DNA of 64,000 nucleotides from Typhlomys cinereus (Eukaryota; Chordata; Mammalia; Rodentia; Platacanthomyidae): the NCBI GenBank assembly GCA_023101885.1, contig JALPQD010000137.1, positions 558,001 through 622,000 of the forward strand, read 5' to 3'. The notes below the pieces were generated by a model. It saw only the letters and a program-made list of their open reading frames with translations, did not search any database and was not told the DNA's origin. This document shows, piece after piece, positions 10,618 to 22,990 of this stretch. The first letter of the stretch is position 1. Each line of letters starts with the position of its first letter. Both the position numbers and the translations under genes were made by a program.

Positions 10618-10837
10618 AAAAAATTCTTTTACTTGTTTCTTATTTATTGGGGGGTAGGGGAGGGAGAAGAGGGAGAAAGAGGTGCTCATGCATGCCACGG
10701 TGCATGGGTGAAGGCCCGAGGACAACTTATGGAAATCGGTTCTGTCCTCCTATCATTTGGGTTGCCCTGGATTTAACTCAGTTTTCCAGGTTTTTGAGCA
10801 GACACCTTACCAGCTGAGTTATCTCACCACCCCTGGA
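10618..10837 (-). mobile_element. B3/B2-type SINE next to the exon
   Basis: Antisense SINE: gcatgggtgaaggcccgagg, acaacttatggaaatcggtt, tctgtcctcc and agctgagttatctcaccacc, which is the complement of a B3/B2 head. Its tail faces the exon, about 60 bp from the inferred acceptor. Confidence 0.7.
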
Positions 10838-11601
10838 ATTTATTTTCTGATCTCCCTATTAAAGGGTCTGACATCCAAATTCGAAAGACTCAATAATGTA
10901 ATTTAAACATGCCTGGTGAAATCAGTAGTGAAAATGAACAAGAAAAGGTCCTCATGGGTATACCTTTAGCTCCCAGGGTCAAAGCATGATACCCAGGATT
11001 AATGAATGGTTTTGGAATGAAAAGGTGAGATAAATTCCGACCTCCTTGAACAATTAGAAAAATTGTCACTTTCTCCTCATGATCACATGCAGTAGCGTTG
11101 GTTAAATTTTAATGTGGGAATCTCATTTTTTTTTTTCCAAATTAAGCTGGATGGCACAAGTAACATTCCTCTCATTGAGACTCAAGAAATTGTGGAGTGT
11201 GTGATGATGGAGGTGGAATATAGTCAGCCTATGGGTACAACCAGGCTGTGGGAAAGGAAAGAAGGGGAAAGCTAGCCACGAAGTACTAGAAGGTGTAGGG
11301 CACTGGATAGTGGCTTGGTGTGCCAGCCTGCTTGCCCAAAGCCCTCATTTCTCTCTTTGCCTTTGCTTCTGAGCAGCTTACCCAGTGACTTTTAACCCAT
11401 TCCTACCTTGGGCAGCAGTGGCACCCATTTACTATGGATTGATTTGGCATGATTATTTCAGCAAAGCCAGTACTGGACTCTATAAATCAGTGCCAGGAAG
11501 TAAGAGGAAAAGAATATGTAGGTCTGAGCTGTCATTTAGCTTCACTGATTCACAGTGAGCGCTCCATTGTGTCAGACATTGAATTATGATCTGGAAATAT
11601 A

Positions 11602-11800
11602 TGCATCGTTGGGATGGCACAGTGGGTCAAGGTGCCTGTCAGCAAGCCTGACAACCTGAATTCCACCCCCTGTATCCACCCCCTGTGGTGAAAGAAGAGA
11701 GGCCACTCCTGCACGTAGTCCTCTGACCCCCACATATGTGTCATAATATGCACCCCTTGCTCATTACATGATAAATGTAAAGAATTAAAAAAATTGAACT
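11602..11800 (+). mobile_element. B3-like SINE (older, recipient of a young SINE)
   Basis: Diverged tRNA-like head (cgttgggatggcacagtggg; aacctgaattccaccc), middle gtagtcctctgacccccaca and an A-rich tail ending near 11793. The young SINE at 11805 inserted in this tail. Confidence 0.65.
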
Positions 11801-11804
11801 ACAG

Positions 11805-12095
11805 GGGCTGGAGAGATGGCTCAAGGATTAAGACTCTGCCTCGTAAGCAGAAGGACCTGAGTTCTGATCCCACATCCCACATAAAAAAAAAAACCAAAAA
11901 ACAAAAAACAAAAAACGCCAGGCAGAAATGGCAATGGCCTATACTTCTGGTTCTGGAAGACAGGGCCTGGGAAATCCCAAAGCAAAGCGAAAAGGAAATA
12001 GAAGCAATCCAGAATGATTCCTGAAGTCATCTTTGGTTCTCCACAGAGACACACAGTGCTTACTGATATACACATGCATGCATGCGCAAAAAATA
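11805..12095 (+). mobile_element. B2-like SINE, young, with perfect target-site duplication
   Basis: Head gggctggagagatggctcaa, B box gagttctgatccca, body ctggaagacagggcctggga, aatccagaatgattcctgaa, ccacagagacacacagtgct and tail with a short tgcatgcatgcg tract and A-rich end. A 22-bp perfect target-site duplication (11783-11804 and 12096-12117) flanks it; its core is aaaaaattgaactacag. Confidence 0.92.
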
Positions 12096-12399
12096 AATTA
12101 AAAAAATTGAACTACAGAGAAAAACAAAGTATTTTTTGCTCACAAGAGTCACAGTCTGGGAGGAAGAAGACAGGAAGTTCTCCAGAAAACCAGAATCATT
12201 GATAGGTACCATGACAGGGATATGCACAGGGGGCTGTGGGAACACAGGTTGTTTAAACTTTGACAAAGGAGGGGAAACTCTAGTGGAAAATTATGGATGT
12301 TGTGTGAGTTAGCTTCGGATGTATCTCAGCAGTTGGTAGCTGAGCCTTTAGGCATGTCTATGAAACATTATTTAGTTAAGTCAGTGCTCTGAACAAGGC

Positions 12400-12695
12400 T
12401 ATAGGAGAAATAAAATTGATGTGGGAAGACCCAGCCCACAGTGAGTGGGGCCAATCCCTGGGCAGATGGATAAGGGGGGAGAAAAACTAATTGACAGGTT
12501 GGCAAACTGGCTAGCTAGAAGGCACGCTTGGGTCATGGACCTGCTCTCAGATCTTCCTGTGGATATGGGATGGCCAATTCCCTTGGCTCCTGATGCTGCT
12601 ATCACTTTCTGCCAAGATGATCAACTGTAACCTAGAATCATGAGCATGAATAAGCATCTGGTTACTCTAAGTGGTTTAGTCATGTTTTCTTTATA
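12400..12695 (+). mobile_element. unclassified rodent repeat, 3' part
   Basis: Shares attgatgtgggaagacccag, atccctgggcagatgg, cctgtggatatgggatgg, ccaattcccttggctcctg and caactgtaacct with the element at 7020-8060 and its inverted relative at 28.5 kb. Confidence 0.6.
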
Positions 12696-12999
12696 GCATT
12701 GGGAATCTGAGACCAAGACTGATGTGTGGGTGTTCAACAGCTGTGCAAGTGAGATGAGGCAGTTCTAGGTAGAGAAGGCAGAGCACTGGGAGCATGCTGC
12801 TCTGGGGTTCATCTCAACGTCAGTCCTGGGCAAGCAGATGCTCTCAGCTCTTTTGTTCTGCCTCCCACATGTCGGGTGGCATTTGGTGAGGCCCCCTTTT
12901 GAGCTAGAAAGCAAACAGGAATAAGAAGGGCCAGTGACCAAAACAAAATTATACTAGAAGTAACAGGAATGTGGAATTTCCTGATAAAATGTTGGTCAG

Positions 13000-13622
13000 A
13001 GAAGTCTTAAAGACACCCCAAACATTACAGGTTTTGGTTGCTCTCCAAAAACTATCAGTAAGACCCTATTACTGAATCCACCATAAATGGATTACAGAAC
13101 ATGGGCAAAATATATCAACTGGAACTGGTCTGTGGACTTTCTCCTTGCTGGATAGCTTACACAGTTCCAAGGAATACTGTAGAAGCCGCTGGGAGAGAGA
13201 AATAATCACAAGACCTATCATCAGCATGAGATCTACAAGTTACAATATAAATCACTGTGGTAACAGGTGATCGCCAGTGTAATAGTGGCATGAATATCAG
13301 GGAGACAACCAACACTCTTCCTATAGGAAGACAGTACATCAAAGTACTCTGTTGGTAACTGTATTATACCCATAGAGTGGGCATTTACAGTGGAAACCTT
13401 TGGGTTTAAAGCTGGATTAGTGAAGGGCAATGCACATATCAGTGGGAGGCTTGAGCACTCACAGAGTAAACAGGTCAGAGTGAACCCTGGGGTCCATAGA
13501 AGCACACAGGCAGAAGGGTGGGAGGGAGTGGGAGAGAATGGTGAGGGGATGGAGGTGAAAAGAAAGGGAAGGAAGCTGGAATGAACACCTAATATGCTTG
13601 TAAAAGTAGGGGAAAAAAAGAA
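13000..13622 (+). mobile_element. L1 3' UTR and 3' end
   Basis: Contains caccccaaacattacaggtt, gtgtaatagtggcatgaata and acaaccaacact, which I recognise as rodent L1 3' UTR blocks. These are followed by the G-rich polypurine tract (13510-13580), the terminal block caataatatgcttgta-like (aatatgcttgtaaaagtagg) and an A-rich tail. The start is approximate. No ORF2 frame is present. Confidence 0.6.
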
Positions 13623-13623
13623 A

Positions 13624-13800
13624 AAGAAGTGTCAGTGCAATAGCTCACTGGGTAAGACATCTGCTTGCAAACCTAAGTGACCTGAGTTTGATTCCCGGAA
13701 GACTACATGGTAGGAATGAGAAAACTGACTTCTGACCTCTACCCGTGTGCTATTGTATACATGCTTGTGCTCATAATAATAATAATAATAAACATTTACA
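13624..13800 (+). mobile_element. B3/B2-like SINE with (AAT)n tail
   Basis: Head gtgcaatagctcactgggta, B box cctgagtttgattcccgg, then acttctgacctctacccgtg and a (TAA)n tail at about 13774-13792. It sits directly in the A-rich tail of the L1 end. Confidence 0.7.
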
Positions 13801-14069
13801 AAGAGTAAGAGTAAGTGATGGTAACCTGAACCTAGTGATATTTTGAATTTATACAAATATGGGACTAAAATATATCACTGGTAAATTTGGGTAATCCCAC
13901 TCAATTGGAACTCCACTGAATCACCACCATCACTCTCTAGCTTATGTGGTACATGGAAGGGGCCATGGGAAGGGTGTCAGGTAGATAGTACCCTAGTTAG
14001 AAAAGCATTTCATGCCATAAAGGTCTTCAGATATTAGAACCGATTGTTTTCCTTTTTGAAAAATATCTT

Positions 14070-14332
14070 TTGTGTATAATGTGAATGTTGTGTATGGTAT
14101 GCTTGCATGTGGTGCGTGCACGTGAGTGTGTGAGTGCATGTTACCATGGGCACACATGAAGACCAGAGGAGGACATTGGGCACCTCCATCTTATTTCCTT
14201 AAGACTGGACCTCCCACTGGCCCAGAGGCCCTCTGTTTTGGCTCGCCTAGCCTGTCTCTGTCTCTCCCACTGCTGGGGGTCACAGGCATGTGCAGCCTTG
14301 TGTGTACCAAGCATTTGATCTCAGGTTTTCAT
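14070..14332 (-). mobile_element. B4-type SINE
   Basis: The reverse complement shows the B4 plan: a TG-rich tail (14078-14140), then gaagaccagaggaggacatt, the B1-like middle (ccactgctgggggtcacagg) and the head-complement catttgatctcaggttttc. Diverged. Confidence 0.65.
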
Positions 14333-14334
14333 CC

Positions 14335-16135
14335 TTGGGCAACCTACAGTTTAATTTTAAATGTAAGTAAGATATTGGACAAAAAAAGTAGATAAAACTC
14401 TGAAAAAATGTCTTAGTTCTCCTTCCTTAAAGTTGTATTTTTTTAAGCACTTGTGAAAGATAACCTGAAACAGACAGCAAAGGCCTGGTGAGGTTCTCTG
14501 AAGCCCGGGCACAGAGAGCAACACAGCATCCTGAACGGCTTCCCCACCTTCAGTAATGGGAGATGACTGCGGTGGCTAGATCCCAGGCCCAGACTTCTGC
14601 TGGTTAGAAGTCATGAACAGCCATTCAAACCCACCAGATGAGTTCAATCAGCACGGAGCAAACACTGCATACATAATCTATTAGTTTACCCCAGAGAAAC
14701 CACAGCGCGAAATTCAAGAAGAATGAAGTCATCAGTAATAAAGGAGAAACAGAAAAAGGAAAGAAACTGATAAAGTTCTGTTTTTGTTTTGTTTTGTTTT
14801 GTTTTGTTTTAAAGAGACCAAATATCACAATATCCCTGTATTTGTGGTGGAAAAAAGTCATATTCAGACTATAAACTATTCTTCCATCTGCCTATAAATA
14901 TATACACTTAAAAATATGGCTTTGATCAAATTGCCATTCTCAGCTCAGGGAATGGGACAAGAATACAAAGTCAGTTATTCAGGATGCAAAAATTTCCCTG
15001 ATGGCTGACAGGAACATGACTATTTACCTGGACAAAAAATCTGGTCTCAGTAAAAAGAAAAAAAAAAAAGGAAAAAAGTGGAACATTTTAGTGCAAAACA
15101 TGCTGAACATTCTTTGTGTATGAATATTTTTAAGGCCATATGGAATACTGTGTCAGATGAACTTGGGACTTCATCTCCATAGTGTCTTTTTCTTTTTTTC
15201 TCCCCTAACCCTCACTCTATCTTTAGATCTATTTATCTATATATTTCCCACGCAGCTGTTTTGTATGTTAAAGATATGGATACTAATTTTTTATATCAGT
15301 TTTCAGTTCTTCTTAACAGGCAAGAAAGTACATGTTTACCGACAAATTAATAAAAAAGGATATATATTGTTTTATTATGACAAAATTAATTTGTTCCATT
15401 TTGGGTTGAAGATGTAGAAATTTCATCATTTGATGCTACACACACTTCATAATCTCAGTAATCATAGAAATTATAATTTCTATAATAAAAATGCAGATGT
15501 AAATTGTTATGTACTGAACTATCTGCCAGAGTAGACCTCACTAGCCAATTACAGTATCCTTCTCAAATAAGAAAATCTCAAAACCTTTTTCAACCCAGAA
15601 CTTTACAAAGTCACTAACAAACCATAGAAGACAACACTTAAGTTGAGCTTATTTTTAATTCTTATGTAATAAGTTTGGCAAATATCTTGACGTTTTGAAA
15701 AGATATTTATTGAGAGATAGTTTTATTATGGTTGGTTCAATTAAAGATGAAAGAGATAAGATTCATAGTTTATAGATGAATCATAAGATCAGTCTGACTC
15801 TAAAGATTCATTGACCACAGATAGCTGGTTACTTCTTACCCATCCCCCATCTTATGTCTTAGAGACTGAGTTTTCTAGGAAAAAAGAGAGATAAAACAAG
15901 AATCCAGCACCGTGAGCGTTAGAGCTGCATAAGGACTTAACCTTCTGAGGATCCACGGTGCATTTGTTCTATGCCTTGGCTTTACAGGGAATCTTTTGGC
16001 TGGTAGATTAAGAAGTGACCAAAGATTGTTCTGTAACTCAACCTGATAAAGGATTGATATTGTCTCCATGCTGCTATTAGAAAACTTGGCTCTCTGTATA
16101 ATTTTGTTCACTAGGTGAAATAGCCTTAGGACATT
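14335..16135. other. unique AT-rich intronic DNA with a (GTTTT)n run
   Basis: No confident mobile element. A pentanucleotide (GTTTT)n occupies 14780-14810 and an A-run is at 15056-15070. Confidence 0.45.
14780..14810 (+). repeat. (GTTTT)n microsatellite
   Basis: Five near-perfect tandem copies of gtttt. Confidence 0.95.
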
Positions 16136-16137
16136 TT

Positions 16138-16262
16138 TTTTTCTTTTGAGAGTTTTTAAAACTGGTTCTTCTTACATAGTCCAGATTGGCTTTGAATTCT
16201 TGATTCTTCTGCCTCAGCTCTTGCCACAGCTGGGATTATAGCTATGTATGAACAACGCCAAG
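16138..16262 (-). mobile_element. B1 SINE, old
   Basis: Antisense B1 blocks: catagtccagattggctttg, aattcttgattcttctgcct, cagctgggattatagctatg. Diverged, with its T-rich tail complement at 16135-16145. Confidence 0.7.
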
Positions 16263-16794
16263 GTAAACTTGGCCATTCTTAGAAAAACAGTACTGTGTTG
16301 CAACTATGGACATATGTAGACGATCAATATTAGTCTTAGATTTTCAATTTTACATTTAATTAATTCAAGCAGTACAATGTATTTGTGTTGTTGTAGTTTC
16401 TTGTCGATTACAAAGCCTGTGTCTTTAAAAGCAGGTGGATTTTTAAACAAGCCCTTCTTATAACATTGTCAAGCTGGACAGAGCCAAACATTGTACTGCC
16501 TCTTAGAAACCCTGCCACTGAGTTACATATAATCATATATAACTAGTCACCACACACAACAAACTTCATGTAGCAATTCTATCTGAATCTTTGGAATCTA
16601 AACATATTCTTCCTTATTTATAATTCCCTCATTGTAGTGCTTCTCAGAATAAGCATTCCTCCATACACCTTGCATTCTCTTTCCCCTTGGTGAGAAACTA
16701 AACTAACTTTACAGAGGGTCTGGAGGTCCCAGAAATGGTATGTGTGCCTTGTGCCTTACATACTCCATCATTTAATCGCAGTCAAATCTGTGGG

Positions 16795-16915
16795 GACCAC
16801 ATTTTTGATATTTCCCAGACAAGCATGGAGAGGCTCAGAGAAGCTAATGTAACTGGTGAGTAGTGGGCCAGGATTTGCCCGCCTGCAAAGCTGTCACTGA
16901 TTCCACCTATATCAT
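16795..16915 (-). mobile_element. MIR fragment
   Basis: gaggctcagagaagctaatg, then gtgagtagtgggccaggatt, matches the antisense MIR core (gaggttaagtaacttgccc ... gtggcagagctgggattcg). Ancient. Confidence 0.6.
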
Positions 16916-17353
16916 GTTGCTCTGGGAAAGGCATGGAAAACTCAATAAGCATTTGGGAACAGCAACTCACAGTCATTTGGCAATGGGAGGAATTTAGCAG
17001 AGACATTTAGACCCAAACCTTTAGATACTTTTTTATTTGCACAGATCTTAGCTATCAACCTAGCAAGAGAAGTAGCTAATATAATAGGAATACAAGCAGT
17101 GAAGTCTGTATTCATTACTGAATGATGTTGGAGCAGTTGCAGACTGACATTACATCTCTCAAAGGCTTCTGTGAGAAACTGGTATGAATGGAATGGGGTA
17201 TGCGAGGGAATCAACACGTGGTGACAAGAGGCAGTGGATGGAAGACCAGTACAGAGAGGCATTGGGAAAGGTCAATCTTGGTTGAGTCAGAGGGACCCAG
17301 GGCTACCTTGAACTTGTGAATTACCAATTACTACATTGGGTTCATGAGTAAGC

Positions 17354-17381
17354 TGGCATGTTCATTAACATGAACATGCCA
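17354..17381. promoter_or_regulatory. 12-bp-arm palindrome resembling p53-family half-sites
   Basis: tggcatgttcat and atgaacatgcca are perfect inverted arms around a 4-nt spacer. Each arm has a CATG core, and the outer 10-mers (TGGCATGTTC, GAACATGCCA) match RRRCWWGYYY at 9 of 10 positions each, spaced by 8 bases. Binding is inference only. Confidence 0.4.
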
Positions 17382-17756
17382 CCCTATGGCAACTACAGAG
17401 TCTATAGTTGATTCCCAAACAGTTAGTTTTTTATGGTTGTTTTGCTTGCTAAATACCCTCAGCCAATACAGCTCTTCATTCAGGAGGGAGAGGATTTGTT
17501 TTTGGTGAGTATAATCCATTTGAAGTATTAGCCTGCTGTTTAGGTTTGATAGTGTAACTAAGTAGTAACCTTAGTGTAGTATATTGAAATCTTAGCAGGA
17601 CCAGTCTGATATGTCTGATAATCAGAAAGAGAGGATGTGTTTTTTAAACTATCATTCCAATGCTTCCTCTATTTTTTTATTGCATAAATATGGAGTGTTT
17701 CTTTCTATACTTTAGATTTTGGCATTTCAAAGGTTTGCTCAAAAAGGGTTTAAGGG

Positions 17757-17945
17757 GTGGTGATGGGATGACTCAGTAGGTTAAAGGACTTGCTCACCTA
17801 ACTTTAGTCTCCAGAGCCCAAAAGCTGGAAGGAAAGAACTGGCCTCCAAAAAATTGTTCTCTGATTGCCAAACATATGTCTTATCTTTCTCTCTCTCTCT
17901 GTTTCTCTCTTTCCCTCTCCTGCTACTAAAATAAAAATAAAATGT
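17757..17945 (+). mobile_element. B3/B2-like SINE with (CT)n
   Basis: Head ggtggtgatgggatgactca, ggacttgctcacctaacttt, then aagaactggcctccaaa, a CT-rich stretch at 17886-17922 and an A-rich tail ataaaaataaaatg. Confidence 0.65.
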
Positions 17946-18165
17946 ATAGAAGGGTTTAAGATGCAGAATATAGGAAAGAATCCAGCCTTCCTTCTTCCCA
18001 TTATTAGGGGGGGATGTTTTCTTTTGGAATCTTTGCATTTATAGGACTAAAAATGACCATGGCTATAAACTTAAAATTTAGCAGCATAATAGATCTATCT
18101 TAGAATTCAAGGCAGATTTACTTTGCTCAGAGTAAGAACAGAGCTCTCCAAACATCTTAGACTGT

Positions 18166-18245
18166 GGCATTTATGCATACATGAACATAAATATAACACA
18201 AGTCCATGTATTTATGCATACATAAACATAAATATAACAAGAGTC
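18166..18245 (+). repeat. two-copy tandem duplication (about 42 bp)
   Basis: atttatgcatacatgaacat followed by aaatataacacaagtc recurs immediately as atttatgcatacataaacat plus aaatataacaagagtc, with three or four differences. Local duplication; no repeat family assigned. Confidence 0.8.
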
Positions 18246-18249
18246 TACA

Positions 18250-21200
18250 AGTGTGGACTCTTATTTCACTAATTTTACCTTAAACTCTATAAACATTTGG
18301 AAAAAATATTCCACTGAAGACAGGCTGTTGTCATGGACATGATTATTACTTATGTTCTGTTGGTGAAGAAAATTTCTGCTCAATAAAATATTTGAGAGAT
18401 TCTTATGCAGGTACTGAGAGTCATTAATTCAAAAGAAGTTAGATTTACATACCCTACAGAACAACTGCATTTGTACTAGGTAGGTTTAATATCTCATAAT
18501 GTTACATTTAACTAGTGTGTCTATAATACTAAAAATATTTAATAGTGAATAAAAATTTCTTTCAAGAGGACTTAATTCTGCAGAACTCTTCTAAAGAGAT
18601 TTTAGTCCCAACTAGTTCTAAACTTTTTTTCTGATATAAATACTCAGCAAAAATTGGATTATGTAATTCTTCCTCTTACGAAGAATACCAAATCTCTGCA
18701 TAGTTATTTGACTTTTTTTTTTTTTGATGTTGCTCACAGGGAAATTTTGGGACTCCTATCTGCCTATCCATGAACAGCATTAAAAGATATTCTTTCCAGC
18801 GTCTTCCCTGATTTGCCACTATTTAGGATGATACGATCCTCCTGCTGGGAATGGCGATATTATAAAGAGATATTTGTGTCTTTCCTTTATCTTTCAAACT
18901 CTTCAAATAGTGTATGCCAAGAAAATGGAATTACTGCAGAAAGCTCATTCTGGGAGAAGGAAAAGGCTGGGTTGGGCAGGCATGTGTCAGCCAGAGAAAG
19001 TGTTTGTCTCTGGAGAGAGATTTCAGACAGCACTGAACTGTTAGGTCATTCTGAAGGACAGATTAGAGACGAGACAATGCAGGTGGATAGGACCACCCCT
19101 TGAGTGGGAACTGCCTAGTTAAGCATATCGCTTTCCTTCTCTTTAAACCTCCACCTTTTGTTAGGTCTCCCTCTTCCCTCCACCAGGCCCTGGCAACAAT
19201 ATTTCATTGATTTTCTCACTTTCACTGATACTTGCCAAAAAGTTTCTCCTGAATAACAAGAGTCTTCCTTTGCTCGTATGGAAATTTAATTTCTACCAGA
19301 TTTAAGTCATCTTTGTGATTAAAACAATTACTCTAAATTAAGACCCGTTATTTACTATGGCTGCATTTACATTCCTTGATTAAGACTGATGAGTTTAGGA
19401 GAAAGGTGAATATGATCAGTAACAGACAAAACAAACTTCATATCTCAAATCTCTTTTTCCTTCTAGAACTACTTTCTTCACTTGGAATTTCTCTCGGAAG
19501 ATGAGGGCATAGTGTCAAGGCATCTAGAGAGAGTGATGTCACATAACAAATTGTGGCAGTATCTGAGGATAAAAAAGAAAAAACAAACCTCGGCTCTATG
19601 CTGATATACAACTTTGAAAGGTGTGTGCTATTATAAATTGCCAGTGGTTTACCAACAGATTGATTGTGTCAAGAGCCTGAAAAACTGTTCTAGACAAGTT
19701 GACATGGAAGCTAGGATCATAGAAAGAATACCTCCTTACAAGACACACTTACGTAACAGCATATATCCTGAACATTGTGGTTCTTCTTCCGGGTTCTTTG
19801 AAAGTGCCTGTGGCATTTTGACCCAGTGCAGCCACTTGGAAGTATGACTTGGCTTACCTGGGCCCTCAACTTTACCATAACCACCTGAATCTGACCTTTC
19901 ATTTTTTTCATGTACTTTGTACTTCCAAAACCTGCTTCCTGTGAGACCCAAGTCTTGGTAATGCGATTCCTTACTTGGTGAACAGATCCTCTGACTCCTC
20001 CAACCTGAACATTTGTCTTGGAAAATGTAACTCTGGATTTGACCTTGATCCCAATGAATCAAGCCATAGTGGCATGGCAGCCCACAGAGAAATAAAGGCC
20101 TGACCCTTGGTACCTCTGATTCTAGGATGTAAGCACACCAGGAACACCACCCTGTTTGCTTGTTTTGAAAGCAATTCCATCGATTCCTGAAGGGCAGCCC
20201 CCACCCCATGATTGATTGTGGTGACTGAGAATCACCACCAGATCAATGCCATCTCTTCTGATAAAAGACATCACTCTACCTTGCTCTTTATCACCTAAGA
20301 CAATGTGAGGCCCCTTTCTCATCAGAACCCTCTGCCTCTCTGTCTCCTTTTTCAAGCAAAATGGAAATGCCTTAGGACAGTGTTGTTCACAGTTCAACAA
20401 CAGCTGAGTGATTTCCACAGCTTTCCCTCACCTCTATAAACCTGTAACAAAGAATCATATTACCTTCATACTCTACAGTGACTGCCTGGCTGTATTTAAA
20501 TTTCAAAGGCCAGTTTTGCTATTAGTCATAAAATACCCATTTGAGTTTCTCATATTTTGAATACTATTAAGATATATTTCCTCAAACATACATAGCACAT
20601 TATTTCTGAACCTTACTTAAGTCATTTGCATATACACAAGATGCCTCAGAGTTATATATAATTATGTGATCTATATTGTCTCGAGGCAATTTGCCAATTT
20701 TATAAACAGTGAAGTCTGTAGGGATCATAGAAGAAATTTACCAAGTGATTCATATGGTAATGTTTTCTTCTTAAAAAAGAAATATTTTAAGCTACAGTTG
20801 AAAAGTTCACACGGAAAGGCAACAAAATTATCCTTTTATTTCTTCTTTCCAACTCTGGAAAAAAAGCATACATAAATGCAAAGAAAAAATAGATGGTTCA
20901 GTGTGGAACTGTGTCTTCTGTTATGGATGATAAATGAACTATGCCCAGCGTTATGGTCTATGCAGACGCTGCGATTCTTACATGACATTGCATCAGAACT
21001 GTGTTTAATTGATGCATTGAATTTCTTAGCGCTTACATAAAAGCAGGGGCTTGGGTGACTTAAACAGTGATAGTGTTTCCATCATGCCCTCGTTCATTGA
21101 ACTCATACTACCCCTGGTCGGAGCCCACTTAGTTTTCTTTGGCTGGTATCAGAACATTTCATAAGCTGATGTTTGTGCTATCATAAACAGGATTCCTATG

Positions 21201-21425
21201 TTCAGAGGTTGGAGTTACTTCTCCAACATGGACCATACTTGCAAACCAACAGCTTTAACTGATCCCCAATCAGGGTAAGAGCCATCTCACATGGTGCTAA
21301 GATACACAGCATTGAGTGGGTTTGGTGGGGGGGTATAGAAAAGGGTCAATATGGCCTTCTTTTAGAGTGACTCTCCAGGAGAGTTTTAATTCAATATACA
21401 TTTTGCATCACATGACAACTTCAAA
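18250..21425. other. unique AT-rich intronic DNA
   Basis: No clear repeat. T-run at 18713-18725. A 157-codon minus-strand frame at 19736-20209 shows no family signature and is regarded as chance. Confidence 0.4.
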
Positions 21426-21431
21426 AACTAA

Positions 21432-21579
21432 CCTTGGGCCAGTGAGCTGGCTCAGTGGCTAAAAGCGACAAGTATACAAGCCTGTGTATAGCCCGAGTTT
21501 GAACCCTGGAACCCCTAACATCAAAGTGAACCAACTTTCCAAAGTTGTTTTCTGAACTTCATTTCACACATTGCATTAT

Positions 21580-21622
<43 letters not shown>
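21432..21622 (+). mobile_element. B2/B3-like SINE with (CA)n tail
   Basis: Head gggccagtgagctggctcag, B-box-like cgagtttgaaccctgg, and tail (CA)n at 21585-21619. An imperfect duplication flanks it (tcaaaaactaacct before, tcaaaactgacct after). Confidence 0.75.
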
Positions 21623-21624
<2 letters not shown>

Positions 21625-22895
21625 TCAAAACTGACCTCAAGATAGGACTACTTAGAACCTTTATAAGTTTCCTCAAAGAATTTTATGGCCCAAGATAAAA
21701 TGAGCAAATAAGCACACAAAGTAAATAATGGGGGTGCAAAATGTTTTCCTCGATGGTATACCGACTGATAAATGATGTGTGCTGTAGCAAGAACTCAGGC
21801 ACATGCCATCAAAGGCAAAACAGATGAAACATAGTGAACCACACATGTGAAAAGACATACAAGCAGGGGGAGACCAGCAGAGAAGAAGAAGGATTGTATT
21901 GGGAAAGAAGAGTGATGGGATTGGGGACTAGGTGTTTAGATATCATAAATTTACTGTATTCATATCTGAAACACTAAAGAAATCAAAACATTAAAAGTCA
22001 CATTATATAAAGTCACATTAAAATTCTCGGACTAAACAGAGGATAAATTAAGGAGAAATAAATCTTCGCTGTTTACAATACTTGAGCAAATTAATAATCA
22101 TCTGCACACATGCACCCCTCTTAAGGATATTCTCACAACAACTACAGGCCCTGAAAGATAAAATTATTATTTTCTAGGCTTACATCAAACACAGTTTGAG
22201 TTTTAAGAATACACATCTGACATTTGGATGTGGATTAAGCGCTCAGGGTCATTCTGGAAAAAAACAAGCTTTTGTGGGCTGCAGGCCATGAAACCTTGGG
22301 AGATTCCCAGACCTCCATCAAATTCCCTCTCCTTGAAAAACAACAGGGAGGGTTTCTCTCCTTCCCAGGAGCATGCAGTGCCATCAAACCACTGATTCTC
22401 AGCAGCTGGACACCTAGAGCTTCTTTTCAGGAGAGCAAGAAAGGAAGTCCCTACGTGGATGGTGATTTTTTAAAATTATTTACAGGGCAGTCAGGAGATT
22501 GAATGACGTGGTTGTAAAATATCAGAGTAAACAGCAATTTCATACACAATAAGCTTCCCCTTTCTCTTTCAATGGGGGAGGCTGGGAAAATAATAGAAAT
22601 GACCAAATGAAGAATACCCAAAATACTTTTATTTCCAATCAAAAGAATCTAAAGATTTTAGAACTCAATTACAGATGTTGAAAACGAGTGTTTTAAACAT
22701 ATGTGTGTGTATATATTATTTATATATGTATACACATTTATTTATGTATTATTTATATATAATATCACCATCAGTGTTTAAATCACCTAAGCCCTTGCCT
22801 TTGACTAAGCTCTGATAAATTAAATATATCAATTAAACAGAGTTTCAATATAATGTCATGTAAAAATAGTAGTGTCTGCATAGATTGTAACTCTG
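21625..22895. other. unique AT-rich intronic DNA
   Basis: No interspersed repeat recognised. A TA/TG-rich low-complexity segment lies at 22700-22765. Confidence 0.45.
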
Positions 22896-22911
22896 GGTCT
22901 GGTACTCATAT

Positions 22912-22916
22912 ACACG

Positions 22917-22978
<62 letters not shown>

Positions 22979-22990
22979 CACACACACATC
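22912..22990 (+). repeat. (CA)n / (TA)n compound microsatellite
   Basis: About 24 CA units at 22920-22968 followed by atatatata and another short CA run. Confidence 0.95.

Noticed and set aside
19736..20209. 157-codon minus-strand frame
   Set aside because: Tryptophan- and cysteine-rich random-like composition, overlapped by other frames; no family signature.
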